This document shows positions 11,473 to 23,240 of a stretch of 64,000 nt of DNA, piece by piece. Under the pieces are notes generated by a model. That model saw only the letters and a program-made list of their open reading frames with translations, made no database searches and was not told where the DNA came from. Position 1 is the stretch's first letter, and each line of letters starts with the position of its first letter. The DNA comes from Brachynemurus nebulosus (Eukaryota; Arthropoda; Insecta; Neuroptera; Myrmeleontidae), in assembly GCA_035578155.1 (NCBI GenBank), contig JAPWDM010000001.1, positions 10,205,543 through 10,269,542 of the forward strand, given 5' to 3'. The position numbers and the translations under genes were made by a program.

Positions 11473-14437
11473 ATGTTAAAAATTGTATTGTTGCTGTTGC
11501 ATACATATGTACTGTGCACTGTATTTTTGCTTTTGTGTGTAGTGCTATCATGGAAGTATTTGAGAATGTGCTATTATATATCAAAAGTACCGGGTCCGAG
11601 AGGGTATCCAATCATCGGTAATGCATTAACGATCAGGGATATGTTACATGGTATGTTAAGCCCTATATTTTTTTTTTTTTAACTTATCATCACAACTTAC
11701 AATAATAAGGATAAAATAAATGGTATCTTGAAATAATTTTCACAATTTAACTTATCGCTCCATTATTGCAATAGTCGGTTATCTGGGAAATACCAACTTT
11801 TGAGATATTCAAGTTTTAAGTTTTTTAGAATATATTTATTGTCTTTTGAGAGTTATTGGAAATCCAATTTTAACGCAATTTTGAGAGAAAACTCTTTAAA
11901 CACGATATTAAATAATGCTATAAACATTAAAAGAACTATTTTATTTTGTCGGCCAAAATTTTTAAATTTTTCTAGATAACTGACTATAGCATAAAAATTT
12001 TTTGAATAGAATTACTACGATGGTAAAAATAACCCAATTTTAAAAATGAAAACCATTATTAATTGAAATAAAATCATTTTTTATTCAACATAAAAGTATC
12101 CAAAAGAAAAAGTTAACAAACTTATTACTAATTAAAACCTAAAAAGAAAGAACTTAATACCGATAATTTCACAAATTTTTCAGGACAGCAAAGATAAAGT
12201 TTAAGAGCTGGTATTCTCCTATTATGAATTTTTCTTGGACATCCGGGCAGTATAGTTAAAACGTAGTAAAATTCAACTAACATAATTAATTAAAAATTTT
12301 ATTCAGTAACATTATACTAATCATAAAACGATGCATTTTGTAATACATCTACTACATTGCTAATATTTCCCTTGTTTGATTTGAGATAACGACTTTCTTA
12401 TTGTTACTAATGTCAGCACCACGTAATAAAAAAATCAGTTAAACATTTATTTAAAAAACACAATAACCTACAGAAACTAAATCATTAGAAGACGTTAAAA
12501 TTTTCAAATTCGATTATGTTGTCTAATCTGTAAAATTTTCAAAATTTTTTTTGCTTTAATACTCGGATAAAATGCAATAGCCTAGTATTGTAGTAAAAAT
12601 AAATTGAATTTGACGTTTCAACAGTACGGATATATCGATATATCTTAGTCTTGCAACAATTAAAATTTAAATTTATTAAAATTATCATACAAGGATATCA
12701 ATTATATTAGCAAAAATATTAAGCTTAGATCTTAACTGATTGTAGCATCTGAAAGATACGCTTTTCCTCTTTCAATTGGTGTAGATAACTCAAAAACGTA
12801 ATTTTGCCCAGATAACCGACTATTGCAATAATAGAGCGTATATGTGTATCTAGTCCCATAAGAATATTGTAGTTTTTTCACTTTTACCATGGAAAAAACA
12901 ATAGCTTTTTACAGCAAAAAAAGTGGTACAAAACATTTCATTGGTCAATTCATTGTAGGTAAACACGATAAAAAAATGAAACCAAAATTCGTATTGGTAA
13001 ATTTAACTAATTTCAGAACCATGGTAACAATGTATTAAATAATAATTATGAATTATAGGTACAAGTTAATTTATTCGTTAAATTGTCTTACCGTATTACA
13101 CTTGAGTTTTATATTTTTTCTGAATAAATCTGTGTTTTCTACAACTCAAATTTCTTGCCTACTTAAAAGCAATTTAACTCGAAGAACTGTCAACTAACAA
13201 ACGCTCCAGCTTTGCTGTCGCGTTTTTTTTTAGTTGACAATTCTTCTCGTTAAATTTCTAGGCAACAAATTTTCGTTATACGTAAACACAAATTTGTTCG
13301 AATAAATACAAACCTCTCGTGTAATAATAAGTGCAAAATTAGCGATAACTTTCAGTAATATGTAAATTAAATCTAGCAATTAATTACAAATAAATTATCT
13401 ACTTTTTAGCTGAAGTATACTTTAAAGTAATTGAGGAAAATGGTCCGTTTTTTAAAATGTGGCTTGGTCCGATTCCTGGTGTTTTCGTTTCCGATCCCAA
13501 TTATTTACGAGAGATATTTACAAATTCAAATGCGTTACATAAGGGATGGATATTTCAAAAATTTTTTAATAGTATATGGAAGAATTCACTGATTACTGCA
13601 AACGGTAAGTATCTGTACTGTAGACATAGTACTTAATTTTTCGAAGGAATTCAGTCCTGATCTTTTCTAATTTTCATTGCTAGTAATAATAGAGGCCAAA
13701 ATAACGGTATTTCATCTTTTAAAATAAAATTTTTTAAGTGAAATAAAAAAAAAAATTTTACCGCTTTTAATTAATATATATAATTAATAAATAATAATAT
13801 ATTTATTGTATCACCCGGGATATATTCCCCATTACAAAGAGTGTGGTTCAAGCATCTTTATAATAATTAATACATAAAATCAACAAAATTATGTAAATCG
13901 ATAATAAACATGCTTTTAAAATATTCAACAATAAAAAATAAAAACGCAGTAACAATCGTAACAAATATTTCAAAACAAACAAGGGTTATTTTTAAAATTT
14001 AACACTGTTGAGTTTAATAAAAGTATGTCTCTTTTTTACCCCAACCTGCGCGGTGTCTTTTTTTTACCCCGCCCTAATACCCTATAATTATTAATTATAT
14101 AATTCATGTATGCATATACACCAACATAATATTATATGAGAAAAATATTTAAATGTGAACATTGAACATTCGGTTTAGAACAACAAAAATAAAAAATAAA
14201 AATTTTTGGTAGATAATTAGGGTTAATTACTTAAGTCGTATGCAGGGTTAGCATTCGTAACATAATTTTATGAATTTTACTATGTAACATAGAGCTTTGA
14301 TTATGTTACACATAAGTACTATAATTTTTAGTGATTAGATTTCCACAAAATGTACCAAAGGGTACGGACCTGGGTTTATATGAACTTTTTTACATATATA
14401 TATATAGATATATATATATATCTATCTATATATATAA

Positions 14438-14502
<65 letters not shown>

Positions 14503-14549
14503 CTATTTTTAATCTTTATGTAAACATTAAATTAAATGCCAATTTTTTA

Positions 14550-14615
<66 letters not shown>

Positions 14616-15549
14616 TCTTATCTATCTAATATTTTTTAATGTCCACCAGTTGAAGAATGGAAACGCAATCGAAAAATCTATAGTCATGCATTTACTCCGA
14701 TAACTCTAAATTCGTTTTTGCCGATATTTAACGAAATCAGCGCTTCTCTAATCGAAGAACTCAAAAGGGAAGTTGGTAAAAAAGAACCGTTCGATGTATT
14801 TTCTTACTTCAGACGCGCAACTATGAATGCTATTTGTGGTAAGCAGTTTGTGGTACCTAAGCATTTGTGTTTGCTCGATATTTATTAAAGTATTCTTTGT
14901 CAATAATAAACTTTTATACACCGGTCCCTCAATTTATGGGAATATCCGTTCCACAGGGATTCAATTTACGTGGATAAAAAATCGCATAAATGAAATCCAT
15001 CATTATAAAAGGAAAAATACTGGAAATAAAAGTAACTAAAAATTTTAGAGAACTTATAATACAAATGCTAACGAATATGTTAAAATTGACATGAGTAGAA
15101 TGACTTACAAGGAAAGGGCAAGAAGTCGAAAATTCCAAAAAATTTGAAAGTTTGTCAGTATATGGGTGACTACCTAATAACATAAAACATATCAGTTGCT
15201 GCTAAAAAAACGTTTTTAAGGGGTGAAACATCCCCTCAAAATTGGAATTCAAAAATTTTAAAATCGATGAAATTTTGTTTATAGGTACCCTAAAAGGTTC
15301 TAGTAATAAATATAACATTATTTTTTGCATTTAAACATTTTTAAGGGTTGAAACCACCACTCAACTGTGTAAAAAAAAATTTATAAATTGATGATATTTT
15401 GTTTACATATACCTCCTATATAGAACTCTAGTAATAAATATAACATTATTTTTTGCATCCACAAATTTTCAAACCACCCCTTCAAGTGCGTACCTGAAAA
15501 TTTGAAAATTGGCGATATTTGTGTTTACATATATTACATAGAGACCTAA

Positions 15550-15607
<58 letters not shown>

Positions 15608-18600
15608 TTTCACACAGTTCAAGGGGGTGAAACACCCCCTCGAATTTGTAAACTAAAAATTTCAGGACTGACAGAATTTTCTTTACATATACAACAAACA
15701 ACAATTTTACAATAAATATAATAATAATAATGTGTCAAATTAGAAATACAGATAGCTTTTAAATAGTGAATTAGACTACAGTGTAGTACATGTAAACAAA
15801 ATTTTGTCAATTTTTGCTTCTAATTTCCACTTTGGAAAGGATATTTAAGCACTATAAATGTATGGAAGCAAAAAAAGGGGGTTTTCATCCCCTTAAAAAT
15901 TTGTAGGTATAAAAAATAATATTACATATTTATTACTAAAATTCTTTATAGTATAGGTATATAAATAAAATTTTGTCAATTTTAAATTTTCTAAGCACAC
16001 ACTTGAAGGGGTGGTTTCACCCCTTAAAAAATGTGTGGACGTAAAAAATAATGTTTTATTTATTATTAGAATTTCGTATAATGTGTAAAAACAAAATATC
16101 GACAATTTTTAATTTTTTTAGGTATGCACTTGAAGGGGTGATGTCAACCCTTGAAAATTTGTGGATGCGAAAAATAATGTTATATTTGTTACTAGAGCTC
16201 TGTATAGTGTAAATAAACAAAATATCATAAATTTATAAATTTTTAAGTACATACATGAAGGCGTGGTTTCAACTCCTAAAGATTTGTAGATGCAAAAAAT
16301 AATGTTATATGTATTTATTAAAAGACAATTTTTTTTAACTTGGAATACCATAAAGTAACGCTCAAATCTATCAAAAAGTTATATTTATTATTAGAGCTCT
16401 GTATAGTATCTATAAACGAAATATCATCAATTTTAAATTTTTATGCACACATATAAAGGGGTGGTTTCAACCCCTAAAAATTTGTAGATGCAAAAAATAA
16501 TGCTATATTTATTATTAGATCTCTGTATAGTATCTATAAACGAAATATCAATTTTTAAATTTTTAAGTACATATATTATGAAGGGGTGGTTTCAACCCTT
16601 AAAAATTTGTAGATGCAAAATATAATGTTATATTTATTATTAGAGCTCTGTATAGTATCTATAAACGAAATATCATCAATTTTTAAATTTTTAAGTACAC
16701 ATATGAAGGGCTGATTTCAATCCCTAAAAATTTGTTGATGCAAAAAATAATGTTATAATTTGGTACTAGAAGTTTTTAAGATACCTATAAACAAAATTTC
16801 ATAGATTTTTAAAATTTTGAGTTCCAAATTTGAGGGGATGTTTCATCCCTTAAAAACGTTTTTTAGCAGCAACTGATATTTTTTATGTTATTAGGTAGCC
16901 ACTCTCTACATACTGACAATGTTTCAGATTTTTTTGAATTTTTGACTTCTTGCTCTTTCCTTGTAAGTCGGTTTTATAACACCTTACCGCTTCAAAAGTA
17001 TAGGGACATCCTGACCCTGACCAAGTGTGCCCGCAGACTAGACTTGACTTGACTGGACGCGACCTGATTATATTTGAAAGCAAAAATACAGTTTATATTG
17101 CAATTGCATTTAATTAGTGTATGTTGAGTCAAGATGCGTCAGACTTGACGTGACTTGACTGAACGCGAGTGGCTTGGTCTGAAATGAGCCTTATTCTTCT
17201 TATAGTACGTTTTAAACTAATAAATTAAAATTAGGTGTGGTTTTAGGTACAGCTATGGGAATCAACATCAACAGTATTCAAATACCCTATAGTTCGTATG
17301 CAGACGCCTTCGATAAGTAAATATTATATTCCTAGATTTAGTTATTTTAGTGGCTATATCCATTTGTAACAATTATAGGAGTTTAAAAATTCTAGCCAAA
17401 CGAATCACCAGTGTGCATCTTTACCCCGATTACATATTCAGTTTGACTCATTCCGGAAGAGAACAGAAAAAGGCATTAAAAACAATTTGGGCTGTGACAG
17501 ACAAGGTTTTTTAGTTATTTTATTAAATTTTAAGCGACTCAAGGCCAATATTTTCATTTTTTTAGGTGCTTGAGACAAATCTGAAGTTACGAAAAAATAA
17601 CAATAGCCCAGTAAAAGCTGAAGATGAAAATTTGGACCGGTCAACTTTACAGAATCCGTTGAAGAAACCATTTTTGGAATTTATGTTAGATGTGAGGCAA
17701 CTGTATCCTGAATTGACGTTTTCTCAGCTGAAAGGAGAAACAAATTTTATCATTATAGCTGTAAATTGTATTTTTATTCGTCTGGCTAAATATTTGCATA
17801 ATTTTCTGTAAATTTTATTTTGTAACTTCAGGGTTATGAAACCACAGCAATAGCTTTAAGTTATGCTTTGTTAGAATTAGGTGCTCGAAAGCATATTCAA
17901 CAAAAAGCCTACGATGAAGTATTTAGTATTTTTGGGAATTCTAATAGAATTGTTGAATTAGAAGATCTTTCTCAATTAAAATATCTAGAAATGGTTATTA
18001 AAGAAACCCTACGCCTTCATCCTTCTGTAGCACACATTGCTCGAGAACCTACAAGTGATATAAATTTAGGTAATTTAATGGTGATAAGTTGCAATACTAA
18101 AAAAAAATACAAAGCAATTGCTTACAGGAGGTTATAATATACCTGCTGGGACAATCATTTATATTTCTATAATACAAACACATCGTAATCCGAAATATTG
18201 GGAAAATCCACTGGAATTTATACCCGAAAGATTTTCAACTAAACCACATCCATATGCTTTCATTCCATTCAGTGCTCCTCCAAGAAACTGTTTGGGTGAG
18301 GTTTCGTAAAATAATATATTTTAACACCATGACGGTCATTACTTATACTGCAAAACGTACCATTGGTACACTATTTTGACAGCTAATATACTTTCTATGG
18401 AATTGTTGACGTCCTACGTGTGTGAGTTAGTAAAGTTATACTTGACGCCTTATGAAGTTAATGACCGCCAAGGTGTTAATAATTATTCAAGACATAAATT
18501 GTCTATTAATAATTATTGGTCTTTACAGGTGGGAGATTCGCAATTATGTTTATGAAGTTGCAATTGGCAAATATTTTACGAAAATTTGAAATCCATACAG

Positions 18601-18689
18601 ATTTAAATTTAAATGAATTAAAATTTAAACTTGAGCTTACGTTTAAAGTATTGGATGGCTATCAAATTAGGCTTACAGAACGACATTAA
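11473..18689 (+). CDS. Cytochrome P450, CYP4 clan, nine exons, complete
   Basis: Microsomal haem-thiolate monooxygenase; substrate not predictable. Exons: 11473-11650, 13410-13604, 14650-14838, 17247-17316, 17379-17505, 17566-17760, 17832-18069, 18128-18295, 18529-18689. All introns are GT-AG, phases agree, and the sum is 1521 nt (506 aa plus stop), a normal CYP4 length. Seen: hydrophobic N-terminal anchor (about 1-35), the hinge PGPRGYPIIGN, C-helix WKRNR (W128, R132), the GREQKKAL segment shared by CYP4 proteins, I-helix AGYETT (318-323), ExxR as ETLR (376-379), PERF (430-433), and haem loop FSAPPRNCLG (445-454) with Cys452. Odd: the haem loop has Pro448 where the family has Gly, and the usual CYP4 sequence EVDTFMFEGHDTT before and in the I-helix is replaced by a divergent one. 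The ~40-residue CYP4G insertion is absent. The start is the first ATG before the anchor. The exon 4 acceptor could also be 12 nt upstream in frame (17235); 17247 fits the family better. Subfamily unassigned. Confidence 0.92.
11754..12841. mobile_element. TIR element in P450 intron 1
   Basis: A terminal inverted repeat of about 31 bp frames 1.09 kb: the left end contains ATTATTGCAATAGTCGGTTA and the right end its reverse complement, ending in AATAGAGCG. The interior is AT-rich with no recognisable coding sequence. The two ends lie next to TA (left TTAT, right GTAT), so a TA duplication is possible but offset by one base. Probably a non-autonomous DNA transposon; superfamily not assigned. Confidence 0.7.
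12920..13290. repeat. Dispersed repeat with inverted 3' part, P450 intron 1
   Basis: About 225 bp (from TTGGTCAATTCATTGTAGGT to the segment ending TTTAACTCGAAGAA) recurs in the same orientation at 63775-64000. The last 50 nt are then repeated in reverse complement (about 13230-13275), separated by a short GC-richer spacer. The family is unidentified, and the second copy runs off the window. Confidence 0.6.
14392..14613. repeat. Two (TA)n tracts in P450 intron 2
   Basis: Tracts at about 14392-14498 (with TATC/TAGA interruptions) and 14552-14613 lie immediately before exon 3, whose acceptor is at 14648-14649. The rest of intron 2 (13605-14391) is AT-rich with no repeat or gene that I recognise. 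Confidence 0.9.
15102..16969. mobile_element. Foldback element with about 125-bp internal repeats, P450 intron 3
   Basis: The outer 180 nt at each side are reverse complements: the left begins GACTTACAAGGAAAG and the right ends CTTTCCTTGTAAGTC. Inside, a degenerate unit of about 125 nt recurs at least nine times, recognisable by a motif like GAAGGGGTGGTTTCAACCCC followed by AAAAATTTGTAGATGCAAAA. Units left of about 15700 run opposite to those on the right, so the whole can fold back. A (TA)n tract interrupts it at 15553-15604. No protein is encoded; short antisense ORFs are by-products of the repeat. No target duplication was identified. Confidence 0.75.
18321..18479. mobile_element. TTAA-flanked MITE in P450 intron 8
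   Basis: The 159-bp segment starts and ends in TTAA. Its ends are inverted repeats: left CACCATGACGGTCATTA, right reverse complement CACCTTGGCGGTCATTA (15 of 17). TTAA duplication with a C-rich terminus is the hallmark of piggyBac-type elements, so a piggyBac-derived MITE is likely. It fills most of the 233-nt intron between exons 8 and 9. Confidence 0.7.
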
Positions 18690-18734
18690 ACTTACACATA
18701 CCTAGGATCCTTAGTATTGCCTCATAATCTTAAG

Positions 18735-18740
18735 AATAAA
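18735..18740 (+). terminator. Polyadenylation signal of the P450 gene
   Basis: Canonical AATAAA lies 46 nt after the TAA stop at 18687-18689, in the usual position for a short insect 3' UTR. A run of A residues follows at about 18777-18788. Confidence 0.55.
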
Positions 18741-18832
18741 GTAGTTTTATTTTTGGTAGTATTGAACATTTTTATAAAAAAAAAAAAAGTTGATGAGAAT
18801 TGAAAACTGCATTTAAATACGTAATTACTTCG

Positions 18833-19502
18833 AATTACCAAGAAAAATCAGGTTTTGTTATTTTATCCAAATTCTTCTATACATTGATTCTATTTGAATA
18901 TATTGCAAATTACTTCTATTAGTGTAAATTTCAGCACCAACCATTTATCGCTTGTGTTTATTAAAAACATGATAACCTTTCCGTATTTTAATATGTTTCC
19001 TAACATACATACTCACAAGTAACACTACCCACATGTCAATCACCAATCTTCTTGAAACTTTGCTGGTGTGTAGAATAAGCAAAAATAAGAGGTAGAGGAA
19101 AACTTGAAATTCACAAAATGTTCTCTTTAAATTTTCGTGTTTTTCCGACATATGTCTGGTAATAGGTCTTTTAAAGAGAAACATTTTGTCAGTTTTCCTC
19201 TACCTCTTATAGTTTTCAGGATATTTTAATAAATACGATTAGAAACCCCCAACTGTAGGGGCTAGTTTCACCCCGTTAAAAGTAGAAGGCGGCCGATAGA
19301 AAAAATACGGCCCCCTTATTTTTGCCTATTCTACACACCAGGAAAGTTTCAAGAAGATTGGCGATTGACACTTGGATAGTGTTACTTGTCAGATTGGTGG
19401 GTATTGAAATTTGTAGTAATGGAAATAATTTATAACGTATTCAAACTGAATCAATGTGTAGAAAAATTTGTAAGTAAGAAAGCCTGGTTTCTCTTGGTAA
19501 TT
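18833..19502. mobile_element. Foldback element downstream of the P450
   Basis: The outer arms (about 18833-18950 and 19386-19502) and inner arms (19013-19100 and 19312-19395) are reverse complements. They include TTCTACACACCAGG / GTGTGTAGAATAAG and TCTTGAAACTTTGCTGGT. The left arm carries about 70 nt absent from the right. A second smaller hairpin (AGAGGTAGAGGAAAAC / GTTTTCCTCTACCTCT) sits at the centre. It contains the block TTCACCCCGTTAAAAG and a GGCGGCCGATAGAAAAA segment reminiscent of the 57671-58379 family. No coding sequence. Confidence 0.7.
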
Positions 19503-19683
19503 TGATGTAGTTGTATATTTGAATGTAGTCTTCAATTCTGATCAACTTATTTTCATAACAATTTTCGATATTTCCAAAAGTACAGCCACTTTACCTCTAG
19601 AGGCAAAATTCATATTTTTTATAGTTCTCGTAGGCTTGAAGAAATTTGACATCCGATGATTTAGACCTAGTAGATCAAACACG

Positions 19684-19782
<99 letters not shown>

Positions 19783-19955
19783 CGTACTAGTTAAATAAAA
19801 TAATAGTTAAATAAAATACTAATTTATGAAACAAGTTTTTTTTTTATTTTTACCCAAAAGAAAAGTTTTTCCTGTTTATTCATTCGTGCACATTGCTAAA
19901 TAAGTATATACGCGTACTTTTTTTCTGTCACGTATTGTTTTTTAGGTAGGATAAT

Positions 19956-20025
<70 letters not shown>
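19684..20025. repeat. Two (TA)n microsatellites
   Basis: Tracts at about 19684-19779 and 19962-20025, separated by unique AT-rich sequence. Confidence 0.9.
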
Positions 20026-20029
<4 letters not shown>

Positions 20030-20189
20030 AAAAATAAATAAAAAGTAAAGTTTCAGTATACACATTATTTTATTTATTATAATAATGACAAATTATTATA
20101 ATTTATTTAAACTACTAGCAGCATGCCCAATGTGATTTTCCATCGACAACATCTTTTTATTAGGTACTCACTTTCTGATCAATTTATAT

Positions 20190-20650
20190 TTTTCAAAAGC
20201 CCAAATCAATATCCACGTGTATAACTTCAAAAATGATGAACTTCCCATTTGAAATTTCATTTTCTGTTTTAACGCCTTAGGGAATAAATTTCCAGAAACA
20301 ACTGACTTTTATTTATAAATAGAAGCCTAATGCCAATTTTCATAACTCCTGTGCTTAATTTGGTCCTTCTAAAATCAACAGTTGAGGTTGTCTGTAAGTC
20401 AAAATTAAAGATTCATTAAATATTTATTATTTCTTTTAATAGCCATAGTAACATATTTTTATATATCACTAACTTCAAAAATAACGAATTTACATACAAA
20501 TGTTCATCCTCTATTAAGCCAACGTAGGAGACGAATTTTCAAAAATCCTTTCTTAGTGTTCACCTACGTTACATAGGGAACTCCGATGCAAAATTTCATT
20601 CTTCTAAACCCAACGGTTTAGGCTGTACGTTGTCTGTCAGTCAGTCAGTG
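20190..20650. repeat. Degenerate dispersed repeat ending in (GTCA)n
   Basis: Two diverged modules start with AACTTCAAAAATGATGAACT and AACTTCAAAAATAACGAATT. The second passes through AATCCTTTCTTAGTGTTCAC and ends GTCTGTCAGTCAGTCAGTG. Similar sequences are a familiar interspersed repeat in insect genomes, often treated as retrotransposon tail; I cannot assign the family here. Confidence 0.45.
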
Positions 20651-20981
20651 TTAGAAATTTATAAGTAGATAATTCGAGTAAAACTGGTAATTTCTTTTGC
20701 ATAGGTACGGTTTACTTGTAGTTCAGATAATATATGAATTCCCAAATATTATGCCTGTATAGATATAGTCCAAGCTCCCATAGCACAAAATTATACCTTA
20801 TAAAACACCTCAAATTAAGAAAGGTTAATCGATAGGAACTAATGTCAACAATAGAAAATGTCCGACAGACCTTTGAATTTTTGTTAAATTTTATTTTTAA
20901 ATAATTTTTGAAATGGTCGAAAAAAACCTCAAACTTACCTTACATAACACCTCGTTGAAATTTATACATGTTACAGCAAAT

Positions 20982-21175
<194 letters not shown>

Positions 21176-22042
21176 ATTTTGTTGATTAATGTCTGACAGA
21201 ACTATTTTAGTTAGTCAAAAATTTTAGGCAAATCTACCTTACATAACACTCTCATTGTTTTGTTTTAAGTAAAACTTTTTGATATTATCTACGTATTAAA
21301 ATTGGTCTGTCTAATAAAAAAACGTTACTAACCATGTCAGATTTCATTTCATCTCAAATATTCAGCCTTCACGCATGAAACTGGTAGCTGTTTAAAGCAA
21401 TGTGATCTTTAATTTTTTTTTTTTTTTAATAACAAATACACTTCTTTTGAGGCCGCTACAAAACACCTCTTTTCTTTTTATAAAATGAAGTCTAAGATGT
21501 CCTGTAATCATACAAATTAGTTTGTCTGATAAAAACCGTTTCTTACTATGTCAGACTTAATTTTTAAAGCACCGAAACAACAATTTTCGTTTATGAAAAA
21601 AAATTTTTCATAACCATTCTCAGATAAAGATATAATTTTTAAAAAAAAGGAATTTTTCCCATTTTATTGTAATGTCTAAGATCAGCTTTATGCATCGAAG
21701 CAATCTTTTTTTGAAAATCAGATGCTTTACCCAGTCAGCCAGTGAGGCATTTTCTCTATTATCGGCATCAGTTGCTATCAATTCGTTTTTTTTTTAATTT
21801 GAGGTGTTTTATAAGGTATGATTGTGTGCTATGGAAGCTTGTACTAGTATATTTTACCTTATACAGACATCATATTTTATGTAGGTGTGTGTATACCTCG
21901 TTTAAAATACAATTGAGCATGAGTCATCGTTAAAAAATTAAATAATTCGTATATTCAAAATAATTCTTATACTCACAACAAATCAATCTTCTATACTTTT
22001 CTAAAAACAAACTGCAAATTTAAAATTTACGAATTTGCAACC

Positions 22043-22150
22043 ATGAAAGAGATAAAACTAAGACAACGGGTATTCCTTAAATTCGTAAGTGACGAATCAT
22101 GCTTAAATTTAAGTGAAATAGATTATAATATGGTGATAGCTAAAAGATGA
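22043..22150 (+). CDS. Small conserved ORF, copy A (possible exon)
   Basis: Open frame of 35 codons (MKEIKLRQRVFLKFVSDESC and 15 more residues, ending NMVIAKR). A 36-codon relative lies at 22944-23054, a diverged one at 1641-1739, and a reversed fragment near 42495. The peptide is conserved more clearly than the surrounding DNA, but I cannot measure substitution rates here. In copy B the last codons run into AAAAG|GTGAGA, a good splice donor, so this may be an exon of a repeated gene or transposon. Here the donor reads GATGAA. Family not recognised. Confidence 0.35.
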   Translation: MKEIKLRQRVFLKFVSDESCLNLSEIDYNMVIAKR

Positions 22151-22943
22151 AATAATAAGCAACTACTTCAATAGATATACAAAGGAAGAAGTAGAAGATG
22201 GTAAACGAAAAGTTTTAACGGAAATTTTAAACTTTACTACAATCAAAAAAGTTTTTGTATTGAAAGCATATAATTAAAGCTTGCAGCAACTATTCGATAT
22301 CTATTTTAATCTAGGATTTACAAAGCTCCCATAAAAGATGATCGTAATATTAAACTTTTAGTTTGTCTGTTTCTTTCCACATAAAAGTAGAAAAATAGTA
22401 TTATAAAGTATTTTAAATAGTTCAAGAGGAAAGAGTGATATATTGTTAAGGTTGAAAAATTTAAAGACACGTCACTTAATTTTTAAAGCACGGAAACAGC
22501 AATTTTCATTAAAAAATTTTTCATAACCATTCTCAAATAAAGAAATAATTTAAAAAAATGAATTTTTCCCATTTTAATGTAAAGTCTAATTGTAAGATCA
22601 GATTTATTCATCGAAGCAAGCTTTTTTAGAAAGTTAGATGTTTTACCCAGTCAGTCTTTTCAGACAGTCAGGCATTTTCTGTTGTCGGTAGTTACTATCA
22701 ATTTACTTTTTCTAAATTAAGGTGTTTTATCATGTATGATTGTGTGCTATGGGAGCTTGGACTAATATATTTTACCCTATACAGACATCGTATTTTATGT
22801 AGGTGTATGTATACCCAGTTTTAAATACAATCGAGCATGAGTCATCGTTAAAAAAGTTAAATAATTGTTATATTCGAAACAAATTAATCTTCTATTCTTT
22901 TCTAAAAACAAACTGCAAATTTTAAATTTACGCATTTGCAACA

Positions 22944-23054
22944 ATGAAAGAGATAGAGCTAATAAGACAACGGGAATTCCTTAAATTCGTAAGTGATGAG
23001 TCATGCTTAAATTTAAATGAAATGGACTATAATATGGTGATAGCTAAAAGGTGA
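22944..23054 (+). CDS. Small conserved ORF, copy B (possible exon)
   Basis: 36 codons, starting MEKI-like (MKEIELIRQREFLKFVSDES) and ending NLNEMDYNMVIAKR. The frame ends within AAAAG|GTGAGA, which resembles a 5' splice site, so the stop may lie in an intron. Aligns residue by residue with copy A after one extra residue near position 7. Function unknown. Confidence 0.35.
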   Translation: MKEIELIRQREFLKFVSDESCLNLNEMDYNMVIAKR

Positions 23055-23240
23055 GATAATAAGCAACTACTTCAATAGACAGGCAAAGCAAGAAGTAGAA
23101 GAAAATTTTAAACTTTACTACAAACGGAAATTTTAAACTTTACTACAATCAAAAAAGTTTTTGTATTGAAAGCATATAATTAAATCTTGCAACAACTATT
23201 CGATATCTATTTTAATCTAGTATTTACAGAACTCCAATAA

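Larger units (their letters stand above)
21580..23240 (+). repeat. Tandem direct duplication, unit about 900 bp
   Basis: 21580-22330 and 22485-23240 are diverged direct copies about 901 nt apart, sharing for example TTTTTCCCATTTT, GATTGTGTGCTATGG, CAGACATC and GAGCATGAGTCATCGTTAAA. Each holds one small ORF (see below). The second copy has an extra partial duplication at about 23100-23150 (AAATTTTAAACTTTACTACA repeated). Confidence 0.8.

Noticed and set aside
15619..16351. Series of minus-strand ORFs in P450 intron 3
   Set aside because: Produced by the 125-bp repeated unit; they differ between units and have no common start.
17235..17246. Upstream acceptor for P450 exon 4
   Set aside because: In frame and AG-ended, but adds four residues in a segment where the family has C-x-TAMG without insertion.
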